A DNA stretch of 64,000 bases, taken from positions 620,001-684,000 of the forward strand of contig NZ_JAWHTC010000001.1 of NCBI RefSeq assembly GCF_032586155.1, given 5' to 3'. Below are positions 40,743 to 49,350 of this stretch, one piece after another. The first letter of the stretch is position 1. Each line of letters starts with the position of its first letter. A program made the position numbers and the translations under genes. Source of the DNA: JAWHTC01 sp032586155. GTDB taxonomy: Bacteria; Pseudomonadota; Alphaproteobacteria; Rhodobacterales; Rhodobacteraceae. Under the pieces are notes generated by a model. That model did not search any database. It saw only the letters and a program-made list of their open reading frames with translations, and was not told where the DNA came from.

Positions 40743-42737
40743 TCAACCGCCGTCGGCGTTGGTCGACGGCAAGGGCGGTAAGTCGTCCGTGTCCTTGCCT
40801 TCAAGGATTGCCACGATACGCGCGTTGAGAGCCGGTTCCAGGACATCGCGCAGGGCGCGGATGGTATCGATATAGGGCTGGTTCTCATGCGCCGGAATCG
40901 CCGGGTCGTAGGCGTCGGCGACGGCCAGCATGGTCCGGCGGTCGACCGCGTTGAACTCGTCTATCACGGTTTCGGCGACCTCACGCGGGATGCTCAGGGC
41001 TTCGAGGGTCGAGCGGCTCATCCTGAGGGTGCTGTCATAGGTTTCGCGGATGATGTCGCGGCAGCCCGCGTGCCACAGGTCATAGACATGGTTGCGGTCC
41101 ATAGCGCGGGCGATGACATGCACGCCTGGATAGTTCGCGGTGACGTATCGGGTCAGTTCGGTGATCTGATCCTTGCCGTCGATGGCGATGACAAAGATCT
41201 TGGCCTCATCGATCCCGGCGGCGTGCAAGAGGTCGGGACGGGTAGCGTCGCCATAGTAGTGTTTGACCCCGAAACGGGCGAGGATGTCGAGCTGGGCCGA
41301 ACTGAAATCGATCACCGTGGTATGAAAACCCGCGGCCTCGAGCACGCGGTTGACGAGGCCGCCGACCCGACCCGCACCTGCGATCAGGATGTGGCTATCG
41401 CCAGGCATTTCATCGGCCTCGCGGTCGTCTCCACCAGCGTAGCGCGGGGCAATGACGCGGTCGTAAAGGATAAAGAGCGCTGGGGTGAGCAGCATCGACA
41501 GCGCCACCACAAGGAGGAGCTGATCGGCGATGGGGGCGGGGATCACCTTGTTGGCGACGGTGAAGGAAAGCAGGACAAAACCGAATTCGCCCGCCTGGGC
41601 GAGGCCGAGGCCGAAAAGCCATTTGTCGGACCCCCGTAGGGAAAAGATGCGGGCCAGGATCAACAGGATCAGCGATTTCAACGCCATCAGGCCGAGGGTA
41701 AGGGCGAATATGGTGCCGATGTTCTCATAGAGCAGGGCAAAGTTGATACCTGCCCCGACGGTCATGAAGAACAGGCCCAGAAGCAGGCCCTTGAACGGGT
41801 CGATGTCGCTTTCCAGCTCGTGGCGGTATTCGGAATTGGCCAGCACCACGCCGGCGAGGAACGTGCCGAGGGCAGGCGACAGACCGACGAGGCTCATCAG
41901 CAGGGCAATGCCAATCACCATCATCAGGGCGGCGGCGGTGAAAAGTTCGCGCAGGTTGGCGGCCGAGATGAAGCGAAAGATCGGTGAGGTAAGATAAGAG
42001 CCGCCGACGATCACCGCGCCGATGGCACCGAGCGTGACAAGCGCGGTTTGCCAGCCGTTGAGCCCGTCGACCAGGGAGAGGCCGGAGCCGTGGTCGCCGT
42101 CGCTGTGATCGTCGCCGCCATGGCTGTCCACGGGAGCGGCGTGAGGGTCGCCAACCGGGGCCGTGACATGGGTTGCCGGCGCGGCATGGTCGGTCACATG
42201 GGCACCCGCCGCGTCCATCAGCTCGGGCATGGCCAGCAGCGGAATAAAGGCCAGCATGGGGATGACGGCGATGTCCTGGGTCAGCAAGACCGAGAAGCTG
42301 GACTGGCCGCCGTCAGATTTCATCAAACCCTTTTCATTCAAGGTTTGCAGGACGATGGCGGTTGAAGAGAGGGCAAAGACAAGACCGATGGCAAGGGCGA
42401 TGGTCCAGGGTTGCCCGAGGAGCATTGCCACGCCCATGACCGCCAGCGTGGTCAAGCTGACCTGCCCGCCGCCAAGGCCCAACAGCCGATGGCGCATCTG
42501 CCAGAGCAGCTTCGGCTCCAGCTCGAGGCCGACGAGGAAGAGCATCATCACCACGCCAAATTCGGCGAAATGCTGTAGCGAAATCACGTCGACATTCAGC
42601 AACGCCAAGGCCGGGGAGATAACGATCCCGGCGATGAGATAGCCAAGAACCGAGCCAAGCCCCAGCCGCGAAGCGATGGGCACGGCGACGACACCGGCAA
42701 TAAGAAAGATGAAGGCGAGGAGGAGAAAATCGGTCAT
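40743..42737 (-). CDS. CPA2 monovalent cation:proton antiporter (KefB/KefC-like)
   Basis: A 664-aa membrane protein with about 12-13 membrane segments ('VVMMLFLVGLELEPKLLW' and 'LSSTAIVLQTL' are family signatures), then a cytosolic RCK/TrkA-N domain with the NAD motif 'ILIAGAGRVGGLVNRVLE' (near residue 450). It would exchange K+ for H+, gated by nucleotide or glutathione adducts. Unusual: a periplasmic-side or loop insert at about residues 179-216 holds seven histidines amid Asp/Ser/Pro/Gly. No KefF/G subunit is adjacent. Confidence 0.9.
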   Translation of the reverse strand: MTDFLLLAFIFLIAGVVAVPIASRLGLGSVLGYLIAGIVISPALALLNVDVISLQHFAEFGVVMMLFLVGLELEPKLLWQMRHRLLGLGGGQVSLTTLAVMGVAMLLGQPWTIALAIGLVFALSSTAIVLQTLNEKGLMKSDGGQSSFSVLLTQDIAVIPMLAFIPLLAMPELMDAAGAHVTDHAAPATHVTAPVGDPHAAPVDSHGGDDHSDGDHGSGLSLVDGLNGWQTALVTLGAIGAVIVGGSYLTSPIFRFISAANLRELFTAAALMMVIGIALLMSLVGLSPALGTFLAGVVLANSEYRHELESDIDPFKGLLLGLFFMTVGAGINFALLYENIGTIFALTLGLMALKSLILLILARIFSLRGSDKWLFGLGLAQAGEFGFVLLSFTVANKVIPAPIADQLLLVVALSMLLTPALFILYDRVIAPRYAGGDDREADEMPGDSHILIAGAGRVGGLVNRVLEAAGFHTTVIDFSSAQLDILARFGVKHYYGDATRPDLLHAAGIDEAKIFVIAIDGKDQITELTRYVTANYPGVHVIARAMDRNHVYDLWHAGCRDIIRETYDSTLRMSRSTLEALSIPREVAETVIDEFNAVDRRTMLAVADAYDPAIPAHENQPYIDTIRALRDVLEPALNARIVAILEGKDTDDLPPLPSTNADGG

Positions 42738-42846
42738 CGGTCACTTGTCCTGTTTGCGCGCTGAACAAGTGAACCCCGCGGCTGGAACTTCCGCAAGGGT
42801 CGTTCACTCGCAATTGGTGCCAAATCGACGATCGCGGTCGGACGAA

Positions 42847-42877
42847 AAAGGCCGCGCCAGGAAATGGCACGGCCTTT
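42847..42877 (-). terminator. Terminator of the homogentisate cluster
   Basis: AAAGGCCGTGCCA pairs with TGGCGCGGCCTTT (one mismatch) and is followed on the minus strand by TTTTTCGTCC, 40 bases after the DUF2783 stop. Confidence 0.8.
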
Positions 42878-42916
42878 GGATTTTGCTGATGTCGCGGACT
42901 GCGTAAGGTACGTGGG

Positions 42917-43111
42917 TTACGCTTTTTGCCTGGCGGCCTCGATGGCGGCCGACAGCACCTCGCGGTCGCCGATATGGTTGGCGAGCATCAGGATCAGCCG
43001 GGCATTGAGCGCGTCGCTTTCTTCTTTCGAGAGCGGCTCATGCGCGGCCAGAAGTTCGGCGTAGAAATCATCGGCACCGGTGATATTCGGGGTCAGGTTG
43101 AGATCGGTCAT
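42917..43111 (-). CDS. DUF2783 small protein
   Basis: A 64-aa acidic helical protein ('LNLTPNITGADDFYAELLAAHEPLSKEESDALNARLILMLANHIGD'), matching DUF2783, which is regularly found directly after FAD-dependent aromatic hydroxylases. It starts 5 bases after that gene's stop, with GGAGTAAG upstream. It could be a small partner or stabiliser of the hydroxylase; no direct evidence. Confidence 0.85.
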   Translation of the reverse strand: MTDLNLTPNITGADDFYAELLAAHEPLSKEESDALNARLILMLANHIGDREVLSAAIEAARQKA

Positions 43112-43116
43112 GGGTC

Positions 43117-44739
43117 TTACTCCTTGCCGGTGGTGCGGCGCAGGGCGGCGCGGAAGAGGTTTTCGTTCCAGACATCGCGGCGCGCGGCCACGTGTTGGTC
43201 CGGGCGGATCAGGTAGACACCGCTGTCGGCATCGCCGAGGTAGCGCTGTTTCAGGGCCAAGGTCTTGTCGTCCTTGACCGAGAGTGCGAGCCGGGTGACC
43301 GTGATGCCGTCCTCTTCGAACTCATCGGGCGCCTCGGCGTCGATGGTCAGAAGGGTGAAGCGGTCCGCCAGTTGTGGCAGCAGGAAGTCATCACCCAACG
43401 GCACGTCGGGGCAGGGTGAGCCGGGACGGGTGCGTGCCGGGCCGCCTTCGAGCGCGTCGGCCGAATTGAGCGGCGAGCCGTCATAGGTGCAGGGCACCGA
43501 CAGGCGGCCCGAGTTCACCAGTGGGCGGGCGAACTCGTAATGCTCGGACAGGTCCAGCACCGCATCGCGCAGGATTCGCGACATGTCCGACTTGGGCGTG
43601 ATGAAGTCGGTCGAGCGGGTGGAGTTGAGAATATTCTCGTCGGCGCCGTGAACCCGCTCGTAGTCATAGCTGTCGAGCAGGCTTTCGGGGGCCTTGCCGT
43701 CCATGATCAGTTTGAGCTTCCACACCAGGTTGTCGGTGTCTTGCAGCCCCGAGTTGGCCCCGCGGGCGCCAAAGGGTGAGACCTGGTGAGCAGCGTCACC
43801 GGCAAAGATCACCCGGCCGTGGTGGAAGCTTTCCATCCGGCGGCATTGGAAGGTGTAGATCGACGACCATTCCAGCTCGTATTGCAGATCCTCACCGAGC
43901 ATGGCGCGCAGGCGCTTGTCGATGTTCTCGGGCTTGAGCTCTTCGTCCTTGTCGATGTCCCAGCCGAGCTGGAAGTCGATGCGCCAAACATTGTCGGGCT
44001 GTTTATGCAGCAGCGCCGACTGGCCCTTGTTGAAGGGCGGGTCGAACCAGAACCAGCGCTCGGTCGGGAACTCGGCATCCATGATCACGTCGGCGATCAG
44101 GAAGTTGTCCTCGAAGATGCGGCCGATGAAGTCGAGCCCCATCATCTTGCGGGTGGCCGAATTGGCGCCGTCACAGGCGATTAGCCACTCGGCCTCGACC
44201 ATGTAGGGGCCGTCGGGGGTGTCGACTTCCATGCGGACAAAGTCGTCATGGGTACCGATGGCCTCGACCCGGTTCTTGCCGCGAATTTCGATCGGTGCGC
44301 CCTGGCCCTGAAGCTCGCGGATGCGGTTCACCATGTATTCTTCGAAATAGTATTGCTGGAGGTTGATAAATGCCGGGAATTCATGGCCGTCTTCGGGCAG
44401 GAGATCGAAGGCATAGACCTGACGTTCGTCAAAGAAGACCTTGCCGAGATTCCATTCAACGCCTTTCTCGACCATTTCCTTGCCACAGCCGAGCCGGTCG
44501 AGGATTTCCAGCGGGCGCTTGGCATAGCAGACTGCGCGCGAGCCGAATGAGACCTTGTCATTGTCATCGAGGATGACCACAGGCACGCCATTCTGGGCCA
44601 GGTCGATGGCCGCGCCGAGCCCGATGGGCCCCGCACCGATGATGATCACCGGGTGGCGGACGGGGGTTTCGGTGTCTTGGTCCGATGACCGCTCATATGG
44701 GTAGAGCGGGATTTCGAAAATCTTGTTCTGTTCGGTCAT
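43117..44739 (-). CDS. FAD-dependent aromatic hydroxylase (MhpA-like class A monooxygenase)
   Basis: A 540-aa flavoprotein. The FAD Rossmann motif is 'VIIIGAGPIGLGAAIDLAQ' (Gly35-x-Gly-x-x-Gly40), the second FAD site 'GRVIFAGDAAHQVSPFGARGANSGLQD', and the DG motif 'WLIACDGANSATRK'. Members hydroxylate phenolic rings with NAD(P)H and O2. The cluster supplies homogentisate enzymes downstream, so making homogentisate or a similar ring-cleavage substrate from a hydroxyphenyl acid is inferred. GGAGGAGAG precedes the ATG. Exact substrate unproven. Confidence 0.88.
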   Translation of the reverse strand: MTEQNKIFEIPLYPYERSSDQDTETPVRHPVIIIGAGPIGLGAAIDLAQNGVPVVILDDNDKVSFGSRAVCYAKRPLEILDRLGCGKEMVEKGVEWNLGKVFFDERQVYAFDLLPEDGHEFPAFINLQQYYFEEYMVNRIRELQGQGAPIEIRGKNRVEAIGTHDDFVRMEVDTPDGPYMVEAEWLIACDGANSATRKMMGLDFIGRIFEDNFLIADVIMDAEFPTERWFWFDPPFNKGQSALLHKQPDNVWRIDFQLGWDIDKDEELKPENIDKRLRAMLGEDLQYELEWSSIYTFQCRRMESFHHGRVIFAGDAAHQVSPFGARGANSGLQDTDNLVWKLKLIMDGKAPESLLDSYDYERVHGADENILNSTRSTDFITPKSDMSRILRDAVLDLSEHYEFARPLVNSGRLSVPCTYDGSPLNSADALEGGPARTRPGSPCPDVPLGDDFLLPQLADRFTLLTIDAEAPDEFEEDGITVTRLALSVKDDKTLALKQRYLGDADSGVYLIRPDQHVAARRDVWNENLFRAALRRTTGKE

Positions 44740-44858
44740 GGTCTCTCCTCCGGGCATCTTCTGGGGCAACTCTTGGGGGGATCATGCCACCCAAGAGTTT
44801 CGGTTTACTTGATCTGCGTCAGGCAGGGCGCGGATACGATTTTTCGCGAAAAATCGGG

Positions 44859-45809
44859 TTAGCCCTGTAGTGCTGCCCACATGTCGAGATCGCGCTGGGC
44901 GGTCCAGATGCGGGGCGTGTCGATGCCGCGGGCCTCGTCATAGGCGCGCGCGACGTTGAAGGGCAGGCAGTGTTCGTAGATCGCGTAGTCGGCGAATTTC
45001 GGGTCGCACTCGGCGCGCACGGCGTCCCAGGCTTCCTTGAGCGAGCCACCGCGAGCGGCAACCTTGGCCGCGGGGCGGTAGGTACTTTCGACGAAATCGC
45101 GGGTGTTTTCGATGGCGGCGTTCACCATCTCCTTGCCGACCAAAGCGTCGCCACGGCCGGGGGCGATGGCGTCGACGTCGAAGGAGGCAATGTTATCAAG
45201 TGTCTGGCCCCATTCGTTAAAGTGGCCGTCGCCGCAATAGCAGGCCGAGTGGTATTCGACGATGTCACCGGTGAACATGACGTTTTCATCCGGCACGTGG
45301 ATGACGATGTCGCCTGCCGTGTGGGCGCGGCCCAGGTGCATCAGGTCGATGCGACGGTTGCCGAGATAAACGGTCATGTCTTCGCTGAAGGTCGTCGTCG
45401 GGTAGGTCAGGCCGGGGATGCTTTCGTGGCCTTCGAACAGGCGCGGGAAACGTTGGAATTCGCTGTCCCAGTCTTCCTGACCACGTTCCACCACCATGGC
45501 GCGGGCGGCGTCGCCCATGATGATCTGATCAGCGCCATAGGCGCTGGCACCCAGCACGCGCACGGCGTGATAGTGGGTGAGAACAACGTGTGAGATCGGT
45601 TTGTCGGTCACTTCGCGGACCTTCTCGATCACCTTGTTGGCCAGACGGGGCGTGGCCTGGGCCTCGACAATCATGACACTGTCGTCGCCGATGATGACTC
45701 CGGAGTTGGGGTCGCCCTCGGCGGTGAAGGCCCACAGGTCCTTGCCCACCTCTTCGAAGGTGATGTTCTTTTCGGTCATGTCGCCTTGGGATGCGAATGC
45801 TTTTGCCAT
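44859..45809 (-). CDS. MBL-fold metallo-hydrolase, atypical metal motif
   Basis: A 316-aa metallo-beta-lactamase-fold protein. The canonical HxHxDH is here 'THYHAVRVLG': the two first histidines remain but Asp-His is replaced by Val-Arg. 'MHLGRAHTAGDIVIHVPDENVMFTGD' supplies later ligands (His, Asp). I recall relatives with the same HYHAVR form in aromatic-degradation clusters, so this may be a family trait. Its role there (thioesterase, lactonase or accessory) is unknown. It lies 5 bases after the DHFR-like gene on the same strand. Confidence 0.85.
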   Translation of the reverse strand: MAKAFASQGDMTEKNITFEEVGKDLWAFTAEGDPNSGVIIGDDSVMIVEAQATPRLANKVIEKVREVTDKPISHVVLTHYHAVRVLGASAYGADQIIMGDAARAMVVERGQEDWDSEFQRFPRLFEGHESIPGLTYPTTTFSEDMTVYLGNRRIDLMHLGRAHTAGDIVIHVPDENVMFTGDIVEYHSACYCGDGHFNEWGQTLDNIASFDVDAIAPGRGDALVGKEMVNAAIENTRDFVESTYRPAAKVAARGGSLKEAWDAVRAECDPKFADYAIYEHCLPFNVARAYDEARGIDTPRIWTAQRDLDMWAALQG

Positions 45810-45814
45810 TGTGT

Positions 45815-46351
45815 TCAGTCCTTGTTCGCGTAGTCGATTTGAAGCATGCCGCCGCCGTGTTCCCGGCTGGAGACATATGTGAGGTTGTGTTGTCGGCCCG
45901 GCGAGAAAAGCGGGCGTCCGCCGCCGAGGATGGTCGGCATGACGAAGACCCGAAGTTCGTCAAACATGCCCGCATCCAGCGCGGCGCGTTGGGTTTTACC
46001 GCCGCCCATCACCCAGACTTTTTTGTGCCCGGCCTGTGCGATGGCGTCTTTCAAGGTGTCGATGTCACCGGCGGCGGTGACATGGTCGTTCGTGTAGCCC
46101 GGTTGGCGCGTCAGCACATAGTTGGCGCGATCACCATAAGGCCAGCCCCAGCCCAACACCTGTTCATGGGTGGTGCGCCCGGTGATGAGCGCGTCGATAC
46201 CGGCGATGAAGTCGCCATAGCCACCATCGCCCCCGTCAGTGGCGACCGCTTCGTTGAACGGATCGAGCCATTCGACGCTGCCGTCCGGTGTCGCGATGAA
46301 CCCGTCAAGGCTCATCGCGATGTAACCGACATATGTTGGGCGTTTGGTCAA
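45815..46351 (-). CDS. Dihydrofolate-reductase-like (RibD C-terminal) protein
   Basis: A 178-aa NADPH-binding fold of the RibD-C/DHFR-like family: 'YVGYIAMSLDGFIATPDGSVEWL', 'FIAGIDALITGRTTHEQVLGWG' and 'KKVWVMGGGKTQRAALDAGMFDELRVFVMPTILGGGRPLF'. Active-site Asp and the GGG cofactor loop are present. Members range from riboflavin reductases to unknown reductases; true folate reduction is unlikely. It follows fahA by 4 bases. Confidence 0.87.
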   Translation of the reverse strand: MTKRPTYVGYIAMSLDGFIATPDGSVEWLDPFNEAVATDGGDGGYGDFIAGIDALITGRTTHEQVLGWGWPYGDRANYVLTRQPGYTNDHVTAAGDIDTLKDAIAQAGHKKVWVMGGGKTQRAALDAGMFDELRVFVMPTILGGGRPLFSPGRQHNLTYVSSREHGGGMLQIDYANKD

Positions 46352-46355
46352 TGGA

Positions 46356-47612
46356 TCACCGTTTGAATGGGTCTTCGAGGGCCGGGATCACGGTGCCGGT
46401 GCAGTCTCCGAAGCCGATGGTGTAACCGTCGCCCTTGACCGCCCCGCGTAGGGTGAGGGTGTCACCGTCTTCGAGGAAGGTGCGGGTCTCGCCGGTATCC
46501 AGTGTCAGGGGTTCCTTACCGCCCCAACTGAGTTCCAGAAGCGAGCCGCGTTCGGGTTTGGTCGGACCCGAGATGGTGCCCGAGCCCAGAAGATCGCCGG
46601 GGTTCATCGGGGTGCCTGCGCTGGTGTGGTGTGCCAGCTGTTGCGCTGCCGAGTAATACATCTGATTGTAGTTGGTTTCTGCGATGGTGGTGGCGTCCTT
46701 GCCTTCGGGGGCCAGGGTGACGGACAGGTCGATGTCATAGAGCATCGGACCGGTGTCCTTGAGGTGATCCAGCAGCTCGAACTCACGTTCGGGAGCGTCG
46801 CAGCGGAAGGGTTCCAAGGCGTCTTTGCTCACGATCCAAGGCGAGATCGAGGTGGCAGTGGCCTTGGCCTGGAACGGGCCGAGGGGTTGGTACTCCCAGG
46901 CCTGTATGTCGCGTGCGGACCAGTCGTTCAGCAGCACGTAGCCGAAGATGTTGGCGTCGGCCTCGTCCACGGTGATCGGTCCGTCGGAGGCGGTGCCGAC
47001 AATCGCGCCCATTTCCAGTTCGAGATCAAAGCGGCGACAGGGCAAGAAGGCGGGCATCTCGTGATCGGGCGATTTCAACTGACCCCAGGGGCGGCGGATG
47101 TCGGTACCCGAGACGACAACCGAGCTGGCGCGGCCATTATAGCCGATGGGAATGTGCAGCCAGTTGGGCGGCAGGGCGTTTTCGGCGCCCCGGAACATGG
47201 TGCCGACATTGGTGGCGTGGTGGCGACCGGCGTAGAAGTCGGTGTATTCGCTGACCAGGAAGGGCAGGTGCAGTTCGGCGTCCGATTGCGGCACCAGAAG
47301 GTCGGCGGCGCGGTCCTGATCGGGGGAGCCGTCAGCTAGGATCTGGGTCAGGCGCTGACGCAGGATGGACCAGAGTTCCGGGCCTTCCTCCATCACTTCG
47401 TTCCAGAACGGCACATCGAACAGCGGATCCTCAGAAAGGGAGATCAGGCCGACTTCTTCGGCGCGTTGGCAATCGAGGATCATGTCGCCGATGGCGACGC
47501 CGCAGCGCGGGTCGAGATCGGCGGTCGAGAAGACGCCGTAGGGCAGGTTGTTGAGCGGGAACGGGTGGGCGGCGTCATTGGCCGAAGTTACCCAGGATTT
47601 TTGAAGGGTCAT
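46356..47612 (-). CDS. fahA: Fumarylacetoacetase
   Basis: Last step of the homogentisate pathway: fumarylacetoacetate to fumarate and acetoacetate. The 418-aa product has an SH3-like N-terminal domain ('NNLPYGVFSTADLDPRCGVAIGDMILD') and the FAH catalytic domain with metal/catalytic blocks 'DFYAGRHHATNVGTMFRG', 'DLELEMGAIVG', 'NIFGYVLLNDWSARDIQAWEYQPLGPFQAKATATSISPWIV' and 'NPGDLLGSGTISG'. AAGGAC precedes the ATG at 47612. It lies downstream of hmgA with one small gene between. Confidence 0.96.
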   Translation of the reverse strand: MTLQKSWVTSANDAAHPFPLNNLPYGVFSTADLDPRCGVAIGDMILDCQRAEEVGLISLSEDPLFDVPFWNEVMEEGPELWSILRQRLTQILADGSPDQDRAADLLVPQSDAELHLPFLVSEYTDFYAGRHHATNVGTMFRGAENALPPNWLHIPIGYNGRASSVVVSGTDIRRPWGQLKSPDHEMPAFLPCRRFDLELEMGAIVGTASDGPITVDEADANIFGYVLLNDWSARDIQAWEYQPLGPFQAKATATSISPWIVSKDALEPFRCDAPEREFELLDHLKDTGPMLYDIDLSVTLAPEGKDATTIAETNYNQMYYSAAQQLAHHTSAGTPMNPGDLLGSGTISGPTKPERGSLLELSWGGKEPLTLDTGETRTFLEDGDTLTLRGAVKGDGYTIGFGDCTGTVIPALEDPFKR

Positions 47613-47632
47613 GTTTTGTCCTTGTCGTGGAA

Positions 47633-47656
47633 GGTGCGTGCAAGACCACACCCTAC
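47633..47656. repeat. Intergenic element B, copy 4 (degenerate)
   Basis: GGTGCGTG…CACACCCTAC, the same ends as copy 3 with a mismatched stem, between the small membrane gene and fahA. Confidence 0.4.
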
Positions 47657-47844
47657 TTTGTTTTTTTCGCTGGCGTCTCGCGAATGAAGCCGGTTTGCCC
47701 GCGTTCCATGCCACGAAGGTCGTGGCCGGGGCCTTTGCCATAGCGGTCAGGGCGGTTGCGCACAAACTTTTGCCACCAAGCATAGAGAACCGCGCCTATG
47801 AAGAGCGCATTTAACGCGAGAAAGAGATACCCCAGATACTCCAT
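47653..47844 (-). CDS. Small membrane protein in the hmg operon
   Basis: A 63-aa protein with one membrane helix (about 4-24, 'LGYLFLALNALFIGAVLYAWW') and a basic cytosolic tail ('KFVRNRPDRYGKGPGHDLRG…TPAKKTK'). Its ATG shares one base with the hmgA stop (TGATG), so it is coupled to hmgA. I do not recognise a named family. Position suggests a helper for the pathway enzymes at the membrane; not proven. Confidence 0.7.
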   Translation of the reverse strand: MEYLGYLFLALNALFIGAVLYAWWQKFVRNRPDRYGKGPGHDLRGMERGQTGFIRETPAKKTK

Positions 47845-49199
47845 CACTTCTTGCCCGGGGTGCCGTCGAATTTCTTCTCCAGATCGCTCCAGCAGTCGAT
47901 GTAATCATCCTGCATCGGTGCCTCGGAGCCAGCAAAGGCGGTGAGGTGTTGCGGGAAGCGGGTTTCGAACATGAAAGACATCGTGTTTTCAAGCTTGTCC
48001 GGCCCGAGGTTCGAGTTCGAGGCGCCTTCGAAAGCGTTCTTGTCGGGGCCGTGGGGGATCATCATGTTGTGCAGGCTCATGCCGCCGGGGATGAAGCCCT
48101 GCGGCTTGGCATCATACTGGCCATAAATGTTGCCCATCAACTCGGACATGATGTTCTTGTGATACCACGGCGGGCGGAACGTGTCTTCGGCCACCATCCA
48201 GCGTTCGCGGAATAGCACGAAGTCGATATTGGCGGTGCCGGGCACGCCGGAGGGCGCGGTGAGCACGGTAAAGATCGATGGATCGGGGTGATCGAACAGG
48301 ATCGCGCCAACCGGACAATATGTCCGCAAATCATACTTGTAGGGGGCGTAGTTGCCGTGCCACGCCACCACGTCGAGCGGCGATTGGTCGATATGTGTGA
48401 TGTGGAACTGGCCGCACCATTTGATCGTGACGGTGGACGGGGTCTCGCGATCCTCAAAGCAGGCCACCGGGGCCTTGAAGTCGCGCGGGTTAGCCAGTGC
48501 ATTGGCACCGATTGGACCGCGGCCCGGAAGCTCGAATTTCTCGCCGTAGTTTTCGCAGACAAAGCCGCGCGCAGGACCTTCGAGCACTTCGACGCGGTAG
48601 AGGAGGCCACGCGGCAGAATGGCGATTTCCTTGGGTTCAATGTCGATGATGCCGAGTTCCGTGGCAAAGCGCAGGCGGCCTTCTTGCGGCACGACCAGCA
48701 ACTCGGAATCGGCCGAGAAGAAGTATTCATCCTTCATCGACTCGGTCACGAGATAGGTGTGGGTGGCCATGCCGACCTGGGTATTCACGTCGCCGGCGGT
48801 GGTCATGGTGCGCATGCCAGTGAGCCAGGTGAGCGGCGCGTCGACCATCGGGATCGGGTCCCAGCGGTATTGACCCAATGAGGCCACGTCCGGGTCGACA
48901 TTCGGGGCCGACTTCCAATAAGGCAAGTCGATCTTGGTGTAGCGGTGCGAGTGTTTCACCGAAGGCCGAATCCGATAGGTCCAGGTGCGTTCCGGAGGAT
49001 GTGCCGTGAAGGCAGTGCCCGAAAGCTGCTCGCCGTAGAGCCCATAGTTGCATTTCTGCGGGCTGTTCATGCCCTGGGGCAGAGCGCCGGGCAGGGCTTC
49101 AGTCTCGAAATCATTGGCGAAACCGGGCATATAGCCTTCGTGTGGCCCGGGCACGGATGGCGCCTGGGTCATGTGATGTGGGAAAGTCTGTTTGTTCAT
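47844..49199 (-). CDS. hmgA: Homogentisate 1,2-dioxygenase
   Basis: Opens the homogentisate ring to maleylacetoacetate. 451 aa, as in the family, starting 'GYMPGFANDFETEALPGALPQGMNSP' and containing 'LYGEQLSGTAFTAHPP', the cupin blocks 'FREGDYIVIPR'-like 'GIIDIEPKEIAILPRG', and the Fe site region 'FRPPWYHKNIMSELMG…FIPGGMSLHNMMIPHGPD' (His/Glu ligands). GGAGA lies 7 bases before the ATG. It is the first gene of the minus-strand unit and is divergent from the MarR gene. Confidence 0.97.
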   Translation of the reverse strand: MNKQTFPHHMTQAPSVPGPHEGYMPGFANDFETEALPGALPQGMNSPQKCNYGLYGEQLSGTAFTAHPPERTWTYRIRPSVKHSHRYTKIDLPYWKSAPNVDPDVASLGQYRWDPIPMVDAPLTWLTGMRTMTTAGDVNTQVGMATHTYLVTESMKDEYFFSADSELLVVPQEGRLRFATELGIIDIEPKEIAILPRGLLYRVEVLEGPARGFVCENYGEKFELPGRGPIGANALANPRDFKAPVACFEDRETPSTVTIKWCGQFHITHIDQSPLDVVAWHGNYAPYKYDLRTYCPVGAILFDHPDPSIFTVLTAPSGVPGTANIDFVLFRERWMVAEDTFRPPWYHKNIMSELMGNIYGQYDAKPQGFIPGGMSLHNMMIPHGPDKNAFEGASNSNLGPDKLENTMSFMFETRFPQHLTAFAGSEAPMQDDYIDCWSDLEKKFDGTPGKK

Positions 49200-49226
49200 C
49201 GCGCGTCTCCAGTAGAGTCGTTGCGC

Positions 49227-49256
49227 AGTTAACAGTTGTGTATGTAACTAACAACG
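49227..49256. promoter_or_regulatory. Operator-like region between hmgA and marR
   Basis: AGTTAACA (49227-49234) and GTTGT-N11-ACAAC (49235-49255) overlap about 30 bases before the hmgA start. GTTGT/ACAAC is a MarR-type dyad; AGTTAACA recurs before the decarboxylase at 39805. Confidence 0.5.
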
Positions 49257-49350
49257 ACCAAAATGACTGAAAGCAGCATAAAGCGTTTTTCGATTCTCTG
49301 GCGGGGCGATTTGCGTAAGATGCGCGAAGAGGTTGGCCGGAGGGTGAGAT

